From IMG/VR virus record IMGVR_UViG_3300020183_000138, positions 1-45,777 of that record: a DNA stretch of 45,777 nucleotides; one strand, written 5' to 3'. A program made the position numbers and the translations under genes. Source of the DNA: a virus. The first letter of the stretch is position 1; every line of letters begins with the position of its first letter. Below, one piece after another: positions 16,792 through 23,593 of this stretch. The notes beneath the pieces are model-generated. The model was not told the origin of the DNA. It was given only the letters and a program-made list of their open reading frames with translations, and made no database searches.

Positions 16792-18590
16792 TGCGTCGCT
16801 CCTTGGGCTTGCTGCATTCCCTGCTGATATACCTGATCCATTACCGGCTGCAGTTGCAGCAAGGCATCTACTAAGGGAGTATTACCTGACTCCTGAACTT
16901 CCACTGGCAGCTGTTGAGCCTTGGCAAGATTATCAGCTTGTTGCGCAAGCTCTGCATAGCCTGGAGGCACCTGTCCAGTTTGCTGATAGGTGTAATACAT
17001 GTCAGACAGCGTTCTGTTAAGATCAGCCATCATTTTTGCAGCTGCAATAACGGTTTGAGGGCGTCCCCCTACTTGATTTGCTAGAGGAGATTGCATTAGA
17101 TACCTGCCAAGCTTACTGGAGTTAATAGACTCTGAGTTTTGAGCTGACTCATAAGCTAAAGCATCTAAATCCTCAAAGAACCTAGGAGCTAGCAAAAATG
17201 TATTTGGCAATCCTATTGAGCTTGTAGCAACATTAGCTGCAGTATCTTTATTTGCAGCCAGATCTTCAGCATAACTAGCCGCACCTAATGCTCTAAATGG
17301 ATTAAAAGTTACTGCGTTAGCTGCAGGGCTAACAAAAGAATTTTCACCTTTAGCAGCAATTTGTTTTCTCACTTCGGCATACTGTGCTGGATCACTTAAC
17401 ACCAAGGCTTGCTCCTCTGGTGACATTTGAGATATTTTTAACTCAGTAGCTCTGTCTATAGCTAATTGTTGTTGCTCATCAATAGAAGGTAAAAAAGTGC
17501 TTGCACCAATACCGGATCGATTTAAAGCAGTGGGATCAAAGGAGACGCCTCCGGCCAATAAAGATTCACCAAAACGCTTAAGAGATTCTGGAGTGCCAGC
17601 AACATTTGGATTTGCTGCATTAAACGCAGCTGTATCCCTGTAAGCATTAGCGTAGTTATTAGCTGCGCCTTGAGTTGCAAAGTGTGCACCTAATTGAGAA
17701 AAAAGTCTACCTGCCCCAGGAGATGTTTGCGCTGCACTCAGGAGTACCGGTACTGGATTAAGTCCCGATATGGCGTAGTTAGCAGAAGTAGGAATCGCCT
17801 CTCCTGCAAATCTGACTACAGGATTAGTTGCACCTTGAAATACGGGTTGAAATCCTCTTGCGGCGGTTTGACCTAGAGCCCTGAATGCACTGGGTGCTGC
17901 AGCACGAGCGGCCTGAGCCTCCGCCTGTGCTGCAACACTGCCGCCTCCGGTACCTGCTGCCATCAATAAACTCGGAGCAGCCTCCAAAGCATAACTAGAA
18001 TAATCTAATAGAGGATCGTTATACTGAAGCTCAAAGTTGCCACCATAGCGATTGGCTACGCGCTTTCCAGCGTCTGCCAACATGCTTCCGTACACAGCAT
18101 CGGATTGAGCCTTATCAGCTGTAGCTTGCTGTAAACCTTTAGTGCCAACATCGTAGGCATACATAAAGGGAGCAGTAGGCATAATCGGAGATCTAGCCAA
18201 GTCTCCAACAAATGCACTTGCAGCACTGGGGCTTGGCGCAACAGCTTGTGGATTACTTGGACTGATCCCCCTAGCTTGAGCCTCGTAGAGTCTAAACCTA
18301 TTCCTTAGGTCTATTTGTTCCTGATCCATTTGAGCACGCTGACCGCCTCGATAACCCCAACCTTTGGTGCTATAGGTGTAGTCTCCATATGGAAACTGAC
18401 GAGCGTAGTCTGCCTCTAATTGCTTGCCTTGTGCTGCAAGCTCAGGGTTAACGCCTGGGCGATCGTAGTATCTAGGTGCTTGAAAAGGTTTTGGAGTGCC
18501 TGTAGAAGTAAGGCCCGTCTCAGTAGCAGACGTATAGCTAGGCCTTGTAGGCTCTGCTGCTTGCTTGATGTAAGCGCTATAGGGAATCAT
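16788..18590 (-). CDS. Putative large virion protein, 600 aa
   Basis: Begins MIPYSAYIKQAAEPTRPSY, a variant of the PY...KQA tag. The first 120 residues are Gln/Tyr/Pro-rich. FELQYNDPLLDYS near 200 is followed by an Ala/Gly-rich hydrophobic stretch, a layout shared with the protein at 5001. The central part is Ala/Asn/Gln-rich and the C-terminus Gln-rich helix. No catalytic motif is visible. It could be an ejected inner protein, but this is inference from composition and neighbours. Confidence 0.58.
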   Translation of the reverse strand: MIPYSAYIKQAAEPTRPSYTSATETGLTSTGTPKPFQAPRYYDRPGVNPELAAQGKQLEADYARQFPYGDYTYSTKGWGYRGGQRAQMDQEQIDLRNRFRLYEAQARGISPSNPQAVAPSPSAASAFVGDLARSPIMPTAPFMYAYDVGTKGLQQATADKAQSDAVYGSMLADAGKRVANRYGGNFELQYNDPLLDYSSYALEAAPSLLMAAGTGGGSVAAQAEAQAARAAAPSAFRALGQTAARGFQPVFQGATNPVVRFAGEAIPTSANYAISGLNPVPVLLSAAQTSPGAGRLFSQLGAHFATQGAANNYANAYRDTAAFNAANPNVAGTPESLKRFGESLLAGGVSFDPTALNRSGIGASTFLPSIDEQQQLAIDRATELKISQMSPEEQALVLSDPAQYAEVRKQIAAKGENSFVSPAANAVTFNPFRALGAASYAEDLAANKDTAANVATSSIGLPNTFLLAPRFFEDLDALAYESAQNSESINSSKLGRYLMQSPLANQVGGRPQTVIAAAKMMADLNRTLSDMYYTYQQTGQVPPGYAELAQQADNLAKAQQLPVEVQESGNTPLVDALLQLQPVMDQVYQQGMQQAQGATQ

Positions 18591-19036
18591 ACAAGTGCAG
18601 TATCTCTAGGAATATCCTTAGGATTGAGAAGATCTGATGTAGTGGTGTGATCCGGAGCCTTATTGTCATTTAACTGCTCAGTTGAATCTTGCTTTACCGT
18701 ATCAACTTCAGTGTCTTTATTCTGAGGTAGAGAGTATCCTACATTTACCTCTACGTCTGCTAGATCCTTAGGATCAAACATAGGCACTGCCTTAGGAGCA
18801 TACTTTAGACCATAGCTAATTAAACTTTTTATTAATTTACGATCCGCAGACGTCTTCACTACTGTGATCTCGACAACCTTATCTGCAACCGGAGCTGCAT
18901 GCTCTAGTTCAGGCTTATCTAGATCAGACAGAATAGACTCTAGCTTTTCTTGTAGCAGATCGGAGGGATTTAAAGACCCCATGGCTTCACAACCGCCATA
19001 TGCGTATTTGACTAAATAAGATTGAAATAAATTCAT
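18587..19036 (-). CDS. Hypothetical acidic protein, 149 aa
   Basis: Starts at ATG 19034-19036 (MNLFQSYLVKYAYGG), a short hydrophobic tag-like N-terminus comparable to the LLRxYL tags. The remainder is soluble and acidic, with a possible strand-rich core (DKVVEITVVKTSADRKLI) and a Thr/Asp-rich C-terminal tail. It is the first gene after a terminator, so a promoter probably lies at 19040-19075; TATAAT occurs at 19061-19066. Confidence 0.6.
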   Translation of the reverse strand: MNLFQSYLVKYAYGGCEAMGSLNPSDLLQEKLESILSDLDKPELEHAAPVADKVVEITVVKTSADRKLIKSLISYGLKYAPKAVPMFDPKDLADVEVNVGYSLPQNKDTEVDTVKQDSTEQLNDNKAPDHTTTSDLLNPKDIPRDTALV

Positions 19037-19074
19037 AGTCTGCGCCCAAAGAATACAGAAATTATAGCTGAAAC

Positions 19075-19104
19075 AAAAATATGAGGCAGAAGAAAATACT
19101 GCCT
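19075..19104 (-). terminator. Intrinsic terminator after lysis pair
   Basis: Minus-strand AGGCAG/CTGCCT stem with a 9-nt loop followed by CATATTTTTG. It separates the holin/spanin-type genes from the large virion operon. Confidence 0.55.
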
Positions 19105-19148
19105 CTAAAATCATACATGACGTTGCTGATGTTAAACAGTTTTACTAT

Positions 19149-19451
19149 TTAGGTTTTTGGATCGCCGTCTACCTTGCTTTGAACCTTTAAGGAGTCCGGC
19201 TCCTGCTCAATGCAGTCAATTGGCTTTTTAACAAGATGGCGATAGCCCCAAAGAATGAGTAACGTTGCTAACGGGGCATACCAAAACAACCAACCGTAGC
19301 TAGGACTGTGTACCCCAGGATCGGCAATTCGATCCTTGAGTTCCATCATTACCACGTTGTCAGAGGTGATATCAGGAATGATCACTGGATCACTCGAACA
19401 GCCTGCCAGGCAAAGAAAAACCATTAAAATTGTAAGAGTTAAAAATCTCAT
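19149..19451 (-). CDS. Lipoprotein with C-terminal TM segment, spanin-like
   Basis: 100 aa from ATG 19449-19451, which has GGAG 8 nt upstream. An N-terminal signal with lipobox LAGC (Cys at about residue 17) is followed by a periplasmic stretch and a TM helix at about 51-68 (FWYAPLATLLILWGY), then a basic cytoplasmic tail. Outer-membrane lipid anchor plus inner-membrane helix in one small protein is the layout of a unimolecular spanin. It is next to a holin-like gene, which fits. There is no sequence-family match I can name. Confidence 0.55.
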   Translation of the reverse strand: MRFLTLTILMVFLCLAGCSSDPVIIPDITSDNVVMMELKDRIADPGVHSPSYGWLFWYAPLATLLILWGYRHLVKKPIDCIEQEPDSLKVQSKVDGDPKT

Positions 19452-19462
19452 AATGCTCTCCA

Positions 19463-19903
19463 TCAGTGCTTGTTAGGAGTTGCCGCAGCAGTACCGAAAT
19501 AGAAACCCACGATACTAAGCAGCACTTCTCGATTTTCAGAAGTCCAGAAGAAGCCATTGACCTCTACAAATGCTTTCTTTGCGGTGGCAGGAATTAAACC
19601 AAAGATGGCCTCTGGATTCTTTACATCAACTTCTACAAATGTAGGCACTCCAAAGAAGGGCAAAATAAATGGAGCTGCAAAAGCTCCAAACAAGACTGTA
19701 AGAACAATGATTTGCCTTACGACCCTACCGGCATCCAGGGGCACTCTAGTAGCTGCCTGGTTTTGGTTATCGGTAGTCTGCTTATTGGCCTGAATGAGCT
19801 GATTAAACATCTCCTTTTGATCAGCGCTCTTCTGAGCCATAAATTTAAAGAGGAAGCCTGTAAGGCCTCCTCCAACAAGACTTATAAGTTCTGGCGAGAA
19901 CAT
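19463..19903 (-). CDS. Holin-like membrane protein
   Basis: 146 aa. N-terminal MFSPELISLVGGGLTGFLF looks like a phage family of predicted holin/membrane proteins that start 'LVGGGxTGFLF'. Then a polar Gln-rich region, a strong TM helix at about 63-86 (RQIIVLTVLFGAFAAPFIL), and a C-terminal hydrophobic segment (LLSIVGFYFGTAAAT). The ATG lies 16 nt after the gene at 19919 and its stop overlaps an alternative start of the spanin-like gene. Together they form a small lysis cassette (inference). Confidence 0.6.
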   Translation of the reverse strand: MFSPELISLVGGGLTGFLFKFMAQKSADQKEMFNQLIQANKQTTDNQNQAATRVPLDAGRVVRQIIVLTVLFGAFAAPFILPFFGVPTFVEVDVKNPEAIFGLIPATAKKAFVEVNGFFWTSENREVLLSIVGFYFGTAAATPNKH

Positions 19904-19918
19904 GTGTTTACTTTCTTT

Positions 19919-20281
19919 TTAGCAGCTGCAGTCCCACTTACGCAGCGCCTTGTTAATGCGAGAGTCCGGATCTCGTGAGGTCTCAGAGCTAGTGCGCTTA
20001 GCCTTCATACCGCACATGCGTGAGCAGAAGCTGCTACGGCGCTTGGCCTTAGCAGGGCTCTTATCAGCCGCCGCAGAGCTCACTGGAGCCTTTAGATTGC
20101 CTCCAGTAGCCTTGTTGTAGCTAGCTCGGCCCTTGGCATTGAGACCGCCCTCTGGGTTCTTACCCTCAGAGCGAGTCCATGCCTCAGAGGCAGCCTTGCA
20201 CTCTTCGCAAGCAGCGCACTCCTCTGCAATCTTTTGCATGAGGTAGTGGCGTAATAAAGCGTATTGAGCTTGTTTGGTCAT
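19919..20281 (-). CDS. DUF6321-like Cys-rich protein with LLRHYL tag
   Basis: 120 aa. N-terminal tag MTKQAQYALLRHYLMQKIA, then a CAACEEC cluster. Residues about 40-95 (GGLNAKGRASYNKATGGNLK ... KAKRRSSFCSRMCGM) match a short conserved phage/marine domain that I associate with DUF6321 (GLxAKGRxxYNxATGxNLKxP ... KSFCxRMxGM). The protein ends CSC. Cys clusters could bind zinc or form disulfides. The function of the domain is unknown to me. Confidence 0.7.
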   Translation of the reverse strand: MTKQAQYALLRHYLMQKIAEECAACEECKAASEAWTRSEGKNPEGGLNAKGRASYNKATGGNLKAPVSSAAADKSPAKAKRRSSFCSRMCGMKAKRTSSETSRDPDSRINKALRKWDCSC

Positions 20282-20290
20282 AGATTATCC

Positions 20291-20329
20291 TTATTCAAAC
20301 TTTACACTGTTGTTTGCTACTTTAATCAT
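20291..20329 (-). other. Orphan MIKVANN tag mini-ORF (12 aa)
   Basis: ATG 20327-20329 opens MIKVANNSVKFE and then stops at 20291. The first seven residues equal the tag of three nearby genes, and KFE* equals the end of the gene at 6705. It sits 10 nt before the start of the gene at 19919. It is either a recombination remnant or a very short translated leader. Confidence 0.5.
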
Positions 20330-20343
20330 TTTGTACCATTAGT

Positions 20344-20769
20344 TTAATTTTGCTCTAATAGTTTTGGATCAACATAGAACTCAGGTTGACTCACAAAGGG
20401 AGGCAGATTCTTTACCTTAACTGCGTTAAGAGCATCAACAATAGTCTGCAGCATTTTGACATTAGCTTTTGCCCCAGACTCCTCTAGAGCCGTCTGTATG
20501 CCTTTGCCCACATTGCTAGCACCTACACCTGCGCCAAGACCAGCACCGGTAAGCCCGCCTATACTCATGCCCTGTAGAGCTCTACGTAAGTATTGAGCCT
20601 CTTCAGGCTTGGCAAAGAAGGCCTCTCTCAACAGGCCGCCACCAGCACCTAATCCAGCGCCAAGTAAACCGCCAGCTCCGGCACCAACCAAAGCCCTGAG
20701 GCCTTGGAGTCCATCAGAGTTAGCGCCTTCAAACAAGGCTGCTTGCTTGTAATGCTGGTAAGGTCGCAT
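20344..20769 (-). CDS. Glycine-zipper virion-type protein, PYQHYKQAALF tag
   Basis: 141 aa from ATG 20767-20769. Tag MRPYQHYKQAALFEGA, then two glycine-rich helices separated by KPEEAQYLRRALQGMSIGG; the gene at 21983 has DPNEAQYLRKALQGAGLGA at the same point. A charged C-terminal half follows. Clearly part of the same paralogue family as the genes at 6152 and 13843. Confidence 0.65.
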   Translation of the reverse strand: MRPYQHYKQAALFEGANSDGLQGLRALVGAGAGGLLGAGLGAGGGLLREAFFAKPEEAQYLRRALQGMSIGGLTGAGLGAGVGASNVGKGIQTALEESGAKANVKMLQTIVDALNAVKVKNLPPFVSQPEFYVDPKLLEQN

Positions 20770-20811
20770 AATAAAGATGAGTATAAGGCTTAATTCAGAA
20801 AATAGCAATCA

Positions 20812-21486
20812 TCAATAATCGTCCAGATCACCACCACCCGATCCACTAGGAATACCCTTAGGTTTAGTAGCTACAGGTTTAACAGGCGCAGGTGCTGGCT
20901 TAGCGGGCATAGGAGCTGGAGGTTTTACCGGTGCTGGCTTAGCGGGCATACGAACTGGAGGTTTTACCGGTGCTGGCATAACAGGCATAGGAGCTGGAGG
21001 TTTTACCGGTGCTGGCATAACAGGCATAGGAGCTGGAGGTTTTGCTGGTGCTGCCGGAACAGGCATACGAACTGGAGGTTTTGCTGGTGCTGCCGGAGGC
21101 GCCCCTGTAACCCCCTGGCCGCCTTGATAACCTGGTTGTCCGGTCGTACGGAGCGGGGCAGTGCTAGTCAAAAACTTATCTAAGGCAACTTGTTCTGCGG
21201 GATCTATTGCTGTTTTACCATCTGGATGAACGGCGATTCCAGGTTTATTGCCGAAGGCACCTACAAAATTAACGAAGCCTTTAAGGCCTAGTCTCTGCAT
21301 GATTTTCTCTTGTGCCTCAAGGCGCTCGTCCTCTTCCCCCTCTTGCTGCGAATCATAATTATCATCATCGTAGCTTGCCTCAAATGCAATCTTCTGCATG
21401 AGGTATTGGCGTAATGAGCGGCATTGATTATATTCCCAAGCCTGCTTCTCAAGCATACGTTGAAGATTATTGGCTACTTTAATCAT
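20812..21486 (-). CDS. Tagged protein with Pro/Ala/Met repeat domain
   Basis: 224 aa. Two tags occur in series: MIKVANNLQRMLEKQ and then SLRQYLMQKIAFEA. An acidic linker (YDDDNYDSQQEGEEDER) precedes a small folded-looking part (LGLKGFVNFVGAFGNKPG), and residues about 130-210 are imperfect repeats of KPPAPMPVMPAPV / KPPVRMPAKPAPV. The DNA of that region is repetitive too. Pro/Ala-rich rods often form extended linkers. No enzymatic motif. Its first 15 codons and leader are duplicated in the next gene upstream. Confidence 0.6.
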   Translation of the reverse strand: MIKVANNLQRMLEKQAWEYNQCRSLRQYLMQKIAFEASYDDDNYDSQQEGEEDERLEAQEKIMQRLGLKGFVNFVGAFGNKPGIAVHPDGKTAIDPAEQVALDKFLTSTAPLRTTGQPGYQGGQGVTGAPPAAPAKPPVRMPVPAAPAKPPAPMPVMPAPVKPPAPMPVMPAPVKPPVRMPAKPAPVKPPAPMPAKPAPAPVKPVATKPKGIPSGSGGGDLDDY

Positions 21487-21534
21487 TGTTCATACAAATA
21501 AAGCTGCTTGTTTGTGATGCTGATAAGGTTGTAT
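21443..21534 (-). repeat. 92-bp repeat, copy 1 (leader plus tag codons)
   Basis: Nearly identical to 21872-21963 (about five mismatches). It covers the first 15 codons of the gene at 20812 and the leader before it. In this copy the mini-ORF's start codon has become ATA. Confidence 0.85.
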
Positions 21535-21561
21535 AACCAGTATTAAAGATGAGTGTAGGGC

Positions 21562-21915
21562 TTAGTTCAAAAACCGGGGAGCGGCGTGCTCTGCCCGATT
21601 CGCTCTGGAACGTTCAATATCTTGTCTGGCGGCCTGACGCTCTGCTCTCAACCTCTCTACGCTATTGGCGAAGTCTTGCTCAGGATCGTACGGAACTGAG
21701 GCAACCCCTGCTCTTTGAGGTTTCCCTGCAACTGAACCAAGACCTGACACAAACGGATAGTAAGAATCTAACGTTGGGTCTTCGCTCTGATTAACCCCTG
21801 ATTGAGGCAGGTATTGCTGCAACGCTTGCATCCCTCTTGGTAGAAAGCGGCTTGGGAAGTTAGCTATACTTTGCTTCTCAAGCATACGTTGAAGGTTGTT
21901 TGCTACTTTAATCAT
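21562..21915 (-). CDS. Tagged hypothetical protein, 117 aa
   Basis: MIKVANNLQRMLEKQ is identical to the tag of the gene at 20812. The rest is unrelated: a polar Pro/Gln/Ser-rich segment and an Arg-rich helix (VERLRAERQAARQDIERSRAN). No glycine zipper and no catalytic motif. That an identical N-terminus heads an unrelated body shows that the tag behaves as an exchangeable module. Confidence 0.55.
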   Translation of the reverse strand: MIKVANNLQRMLEKQSIANFPSRFLPRGMQALQQYLPQSGVNQSEDPTLDSYYPFVSGLGSVAGKPQRAGVASVPYDPEQDFANSVERLRAERQAARQDIERSRANRAEHAAPRFLN

Positions 21916-21963
21916 TGTTCATACAAATAAAGCTGCTTGTTTGTGATGCTGATAAGGTTGCAT
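21872..21963 (-). repeat. 92-bp repeat, copy 2
   Basis: Second copy of the 92-bp unit, covering the tag codons of the gene at 21562 and its leader. It retains an intact mini-ORF (21919-21963). Confidence 0.85.
21919..21963 (-). other. Orphan PY-H-KQA tag mini-ORF (14 aa)
   Basis: Reads MQPYQHHKQAALFV and stops 3 nt before the ATG of the gene at 21562. It equals the N-terminus of the full-length protein at 20344 (MRPYQHYKQAALF). No good ribosome-binding site is seen (CCCCC precedes it). Remnant or translated leader. Confidence 0.5.
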
Positions 21964-21982
21964 GGGGGAATTATATCAACCT

Positions 21983-22378
21983 CTAGCGCTGTGGGGTCGT
22001 TGAAGGAGAATGGATTAACTCGCTGTCTTGCGCGAGATTATCATAAAAATTGCCAGTGGACTTGCGGTCTTGCAAGAGACCACCTATGGGACGTATAGGG
22101 ATACCAAAGTCAGAACTGCGCTGACCATTAGTATTTAAAGCGAAGATACCCCCTGCTCCACCTCCAACAAGTGCCCCTAGCCCCGCACCTTGTAAAGCTT
22201 TACGCAGGTATTGAGCCTCATTAGGATCTTTTAAAGACTCTAGTAGCAAGGCAGAGATAAGCCCTGCACCCGCACCTAACCCAGAGCCTGCAGTTGTGTA
22301 TTTAAGAGCACGGAGGACTTCATCGTCATCAAATGCTTGCTTTGTTGAAGTTGAGCAGTAATGAGAATATGGCTTCAT
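21983..22378 (-). CDS. Glycine-zipper virion-type protein, PYSHY tag
   Basis: 131 aa. Tag MKPYSHYCSTSTKQAFDDDE, hydrophobic glycine-rich helix (GSGLGAGAGLISALLLES), basic junction DPNEAQYLRKALQ, second zipper (GLGALVGGGAGGIFAL), then a polar tail. It is the first gene of the virion-protein run in the direction of transcription. A TATAAT lies so close upstream that the transcript might be leaderless. Confidence 0.62.
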   Translation of the reverse strand: MKPYSHYCSTSTKQAFDDDEVLRALKYTTAGSGLGAGAGLISALLLESLKDPNEAQYLRKALQGAGLGALVGGGAGGIFALNTNGQRSSDFGIPIRPIGGLLQDRKSTGNFYDNLAQDSELIHSPSTTPQR

Positions 22379-22385
22379 AGTGGTA

Positions 22386-22391
22386 ATTATA
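22386..22391 (-). promoter_or_regulatory. Possible extended -10 (TGCTATAAT)
   Basis: TTTTGCTATAATTACCACTATG on the minus strand is read here in two parts: TGCTATAAT, an extended -10, and the ATG beginning 7 nt after it. If used, transcription would start at or next to the start codon of the gene at 21983. No convincing -35. Confidence 0.35.
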
Positions 22392-22416
22392 GCAAAAGAT
22401 TAATACCTGGCTCCAA

Positions 22417-22530
22417 AAAATCGGTAGTGACGTTTGCTATGTTAGAGTAACACTCAATAAAAGTACATACCATTAGATAAGCATATTAAACAGAGCGCAA
22501 TATTACATAGCAAACGTCACTACCGATTTT
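22417..22530. repeat. Perfect 26-bp inverted repeat, 62-bp spacer
   Basis: The arms are 22417-22442 (centre GGTAGTGACGTTTGCTATGT) and 22505-22530, perfectly complementary. A second, 9-bp inverted pair (GTAACACTC at 22447-22455, GAGTGTTAC at 22564-22572) interleaves with it. The stretch 22379-22908 holds no full gene: this repeat, two terminators and a short PEP-CTERM-like frame are all I see. Confidence 0.9.
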
Positions 22531-22642
22531 GAAGAGCAGGGTTTACAACATTTAAAGAATATAGAGTGTTACAGTATTCCCACTTAGCAACGTCATGCAT
22601 GATTTCGCAAGGAGTTGCATAGCCTCGCAAAACTATTGAAAT

Positions 22643-22676
22643 AAAACAACCCCTGAGGGTTTAGCTCAGGGGTTGC
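22643..22676 (-). terminator. Intrinsic terminator
   Basis: Minus-strand CAACCCCTGA/TCAGGGGTTG (10 perfect pairs, 9-nt loop) followed by TTTTATTTC. It closes the short segment that contains the PEP-CTERM-like frame. Confidence 0.8.
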
Positions 22677-22721
22677 GCAAACGGAGCACCCACGAGGTGC
22701 TACGGAAAGTTCTCCGAGATA

Positions 22722-22808
22722 TTAGCGTCTACGGCGAGTACCTACAAGTCCAGCCATACCCATAAGAGCAATTGCTGCAGGGCTCGGAGCTAACTTAAAC
22801 GTTAATAT
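22722..22808 (-). pseudogene. PEP-CTERM-like C-terminal fragment (28 codons)
   Basis: An open frame between TAG and TAA reads ILTFKL, then APSPAAIALMGMAGL, then VGTRRRR and stop. A Pro-Ser-Pro motif, a glycine/alanine-rich hydrophobic helix and a terminal run of arginines is the layout of PEP-CTERM sorting signals as found in Planctomycetota and relatives. No start codon or ribosome-binding site is present. It lies between two terminators. Best read as a captured 3' end of a host gene with its terminator; chance cannot be excluded. Confidence 0.4.
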
Positions 22809-22810
22809 CT

Positions 22811-22844
22811 AAAAAAAAAGACAGGAGGGCTGGTGGCCCTCCTG
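22811..22844 (-). terminator. Strong intrinsic terminator
   Basis: Minus-strand CAGGAGGG/CCCTCCTG (8 perfect pairs, 7-nt loop) followed by TCTTTTTTTTT. It ends the gene at 22909; a further hairpin (ACCCCGA...TCGGGGT, 22853-22902) lies between. Confidence 0.9.
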
Positions 22845-22908
22845 CTTTGTCACCCCGAGGTAGAACCCGTTAAAGAACTACTACCGGGGTAGTCGGGGTG
22901 TGACGATC

Positions 22909-23457
22909 TCATGGGGTGCAGATGAGATCGCCATCTACGGTGATCTTCTTGCGCTCCTGGAGAATGCGCAAGACTTGACCGACTGCGCTCGGGCTGAGCC
23001 TCTGGCGCTTGGCCCAGCGCCGAACGTCGGTTCGGGCGATGCGCCCGTTAGCCGAGTGGCTCTTGATGATCTCCAGCACCACGTCCGTCGCCGTAATGGG
23101 CGACGTGCTTGGCCGAGTCTTGTCCGTTCTGGGCGTCACAGACTTGATTTTCATCTTGGCCAGCAGCGACTTGTAGCCGTTGACGCTTATGCCCACGGCG
23201 TCCGCACACCACGCTGTGCTGCGAATCGGGTGTTGGCTCCGGATCCATGCAGCCTGCTCCGGAGAGCAGACATACCCGGTCCTGCCCTTTCGGCGAAGAG
23301 ATCCGGGAAACCTTGAAGAAACGGACTGCTTGGGCTGGGGCTTGTCCTGGCTAGGACTAGGCTCCAGGAGGGTACGCAGGCACAGACCTGCGCTCCGACA
23401 TCTCGAGTCGAGGTTCTCGATGTCGGAGAGCAACAAACGAAGGGTTTTGATTGTCAT
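22909..23457 (-). CDS. Putative DNA-binding (HTH) protein
   Basis: About 182 aa from ATG 23455-23457 (MTIKTLRLLLSDIENLD). The middle has a helix-turn-helix-like stretch (SPEQAAWIRSQHPIRSTAWC ... GISVNGYKSLLAKM). The C-terminus (VVLEIIKSHSANGRIARTDV ... LSPSAVGQVLRILQERKKI) reads like a winged-helix domain. The sequence is basic overall. A five-codon frame (ATGAACCCGTTATGA) with an AAAGGA upstream overlaps the start and may couple translation. Likely a regulator; the target is unknown. G+C is clearly higher than in the virion operon. Confidence 0.55.
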   Translation of the reverse strand: MTIKTLRLLLSDIENLDSRCRSAGLCLRTLLEPSPSQDKPQPKQSVSSRFPGSLRRKGRTGYVCSPEQAAWIRSQHPIRSTAWCADAVGISVNGYKSLLAKMKIKSVTPRTDKTRPSTSPITATDVVLEIIKSHSANGRIARTDVRRWAKRQRLSPSAVGQVLRILQERKKITVDGDLICTP

Positions 23458-23593
23458 AACGGGTTCATTCCTTTGAGCAAAACTTTTAAATACTGCATAC
23501 ACGCGTATGCTGTATTCCCTACTGTTGCTCATCAGCAGGCGAAGAGGACGACAAACCTCTCGGCTTGCCGCCCCCGTGGAAACAAATGCACCG

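Noticed and set aside
22811-22908. Attachment site for integration
   Set aside because: No integrase is visible in the window, and the hairpins are explained as terminators.
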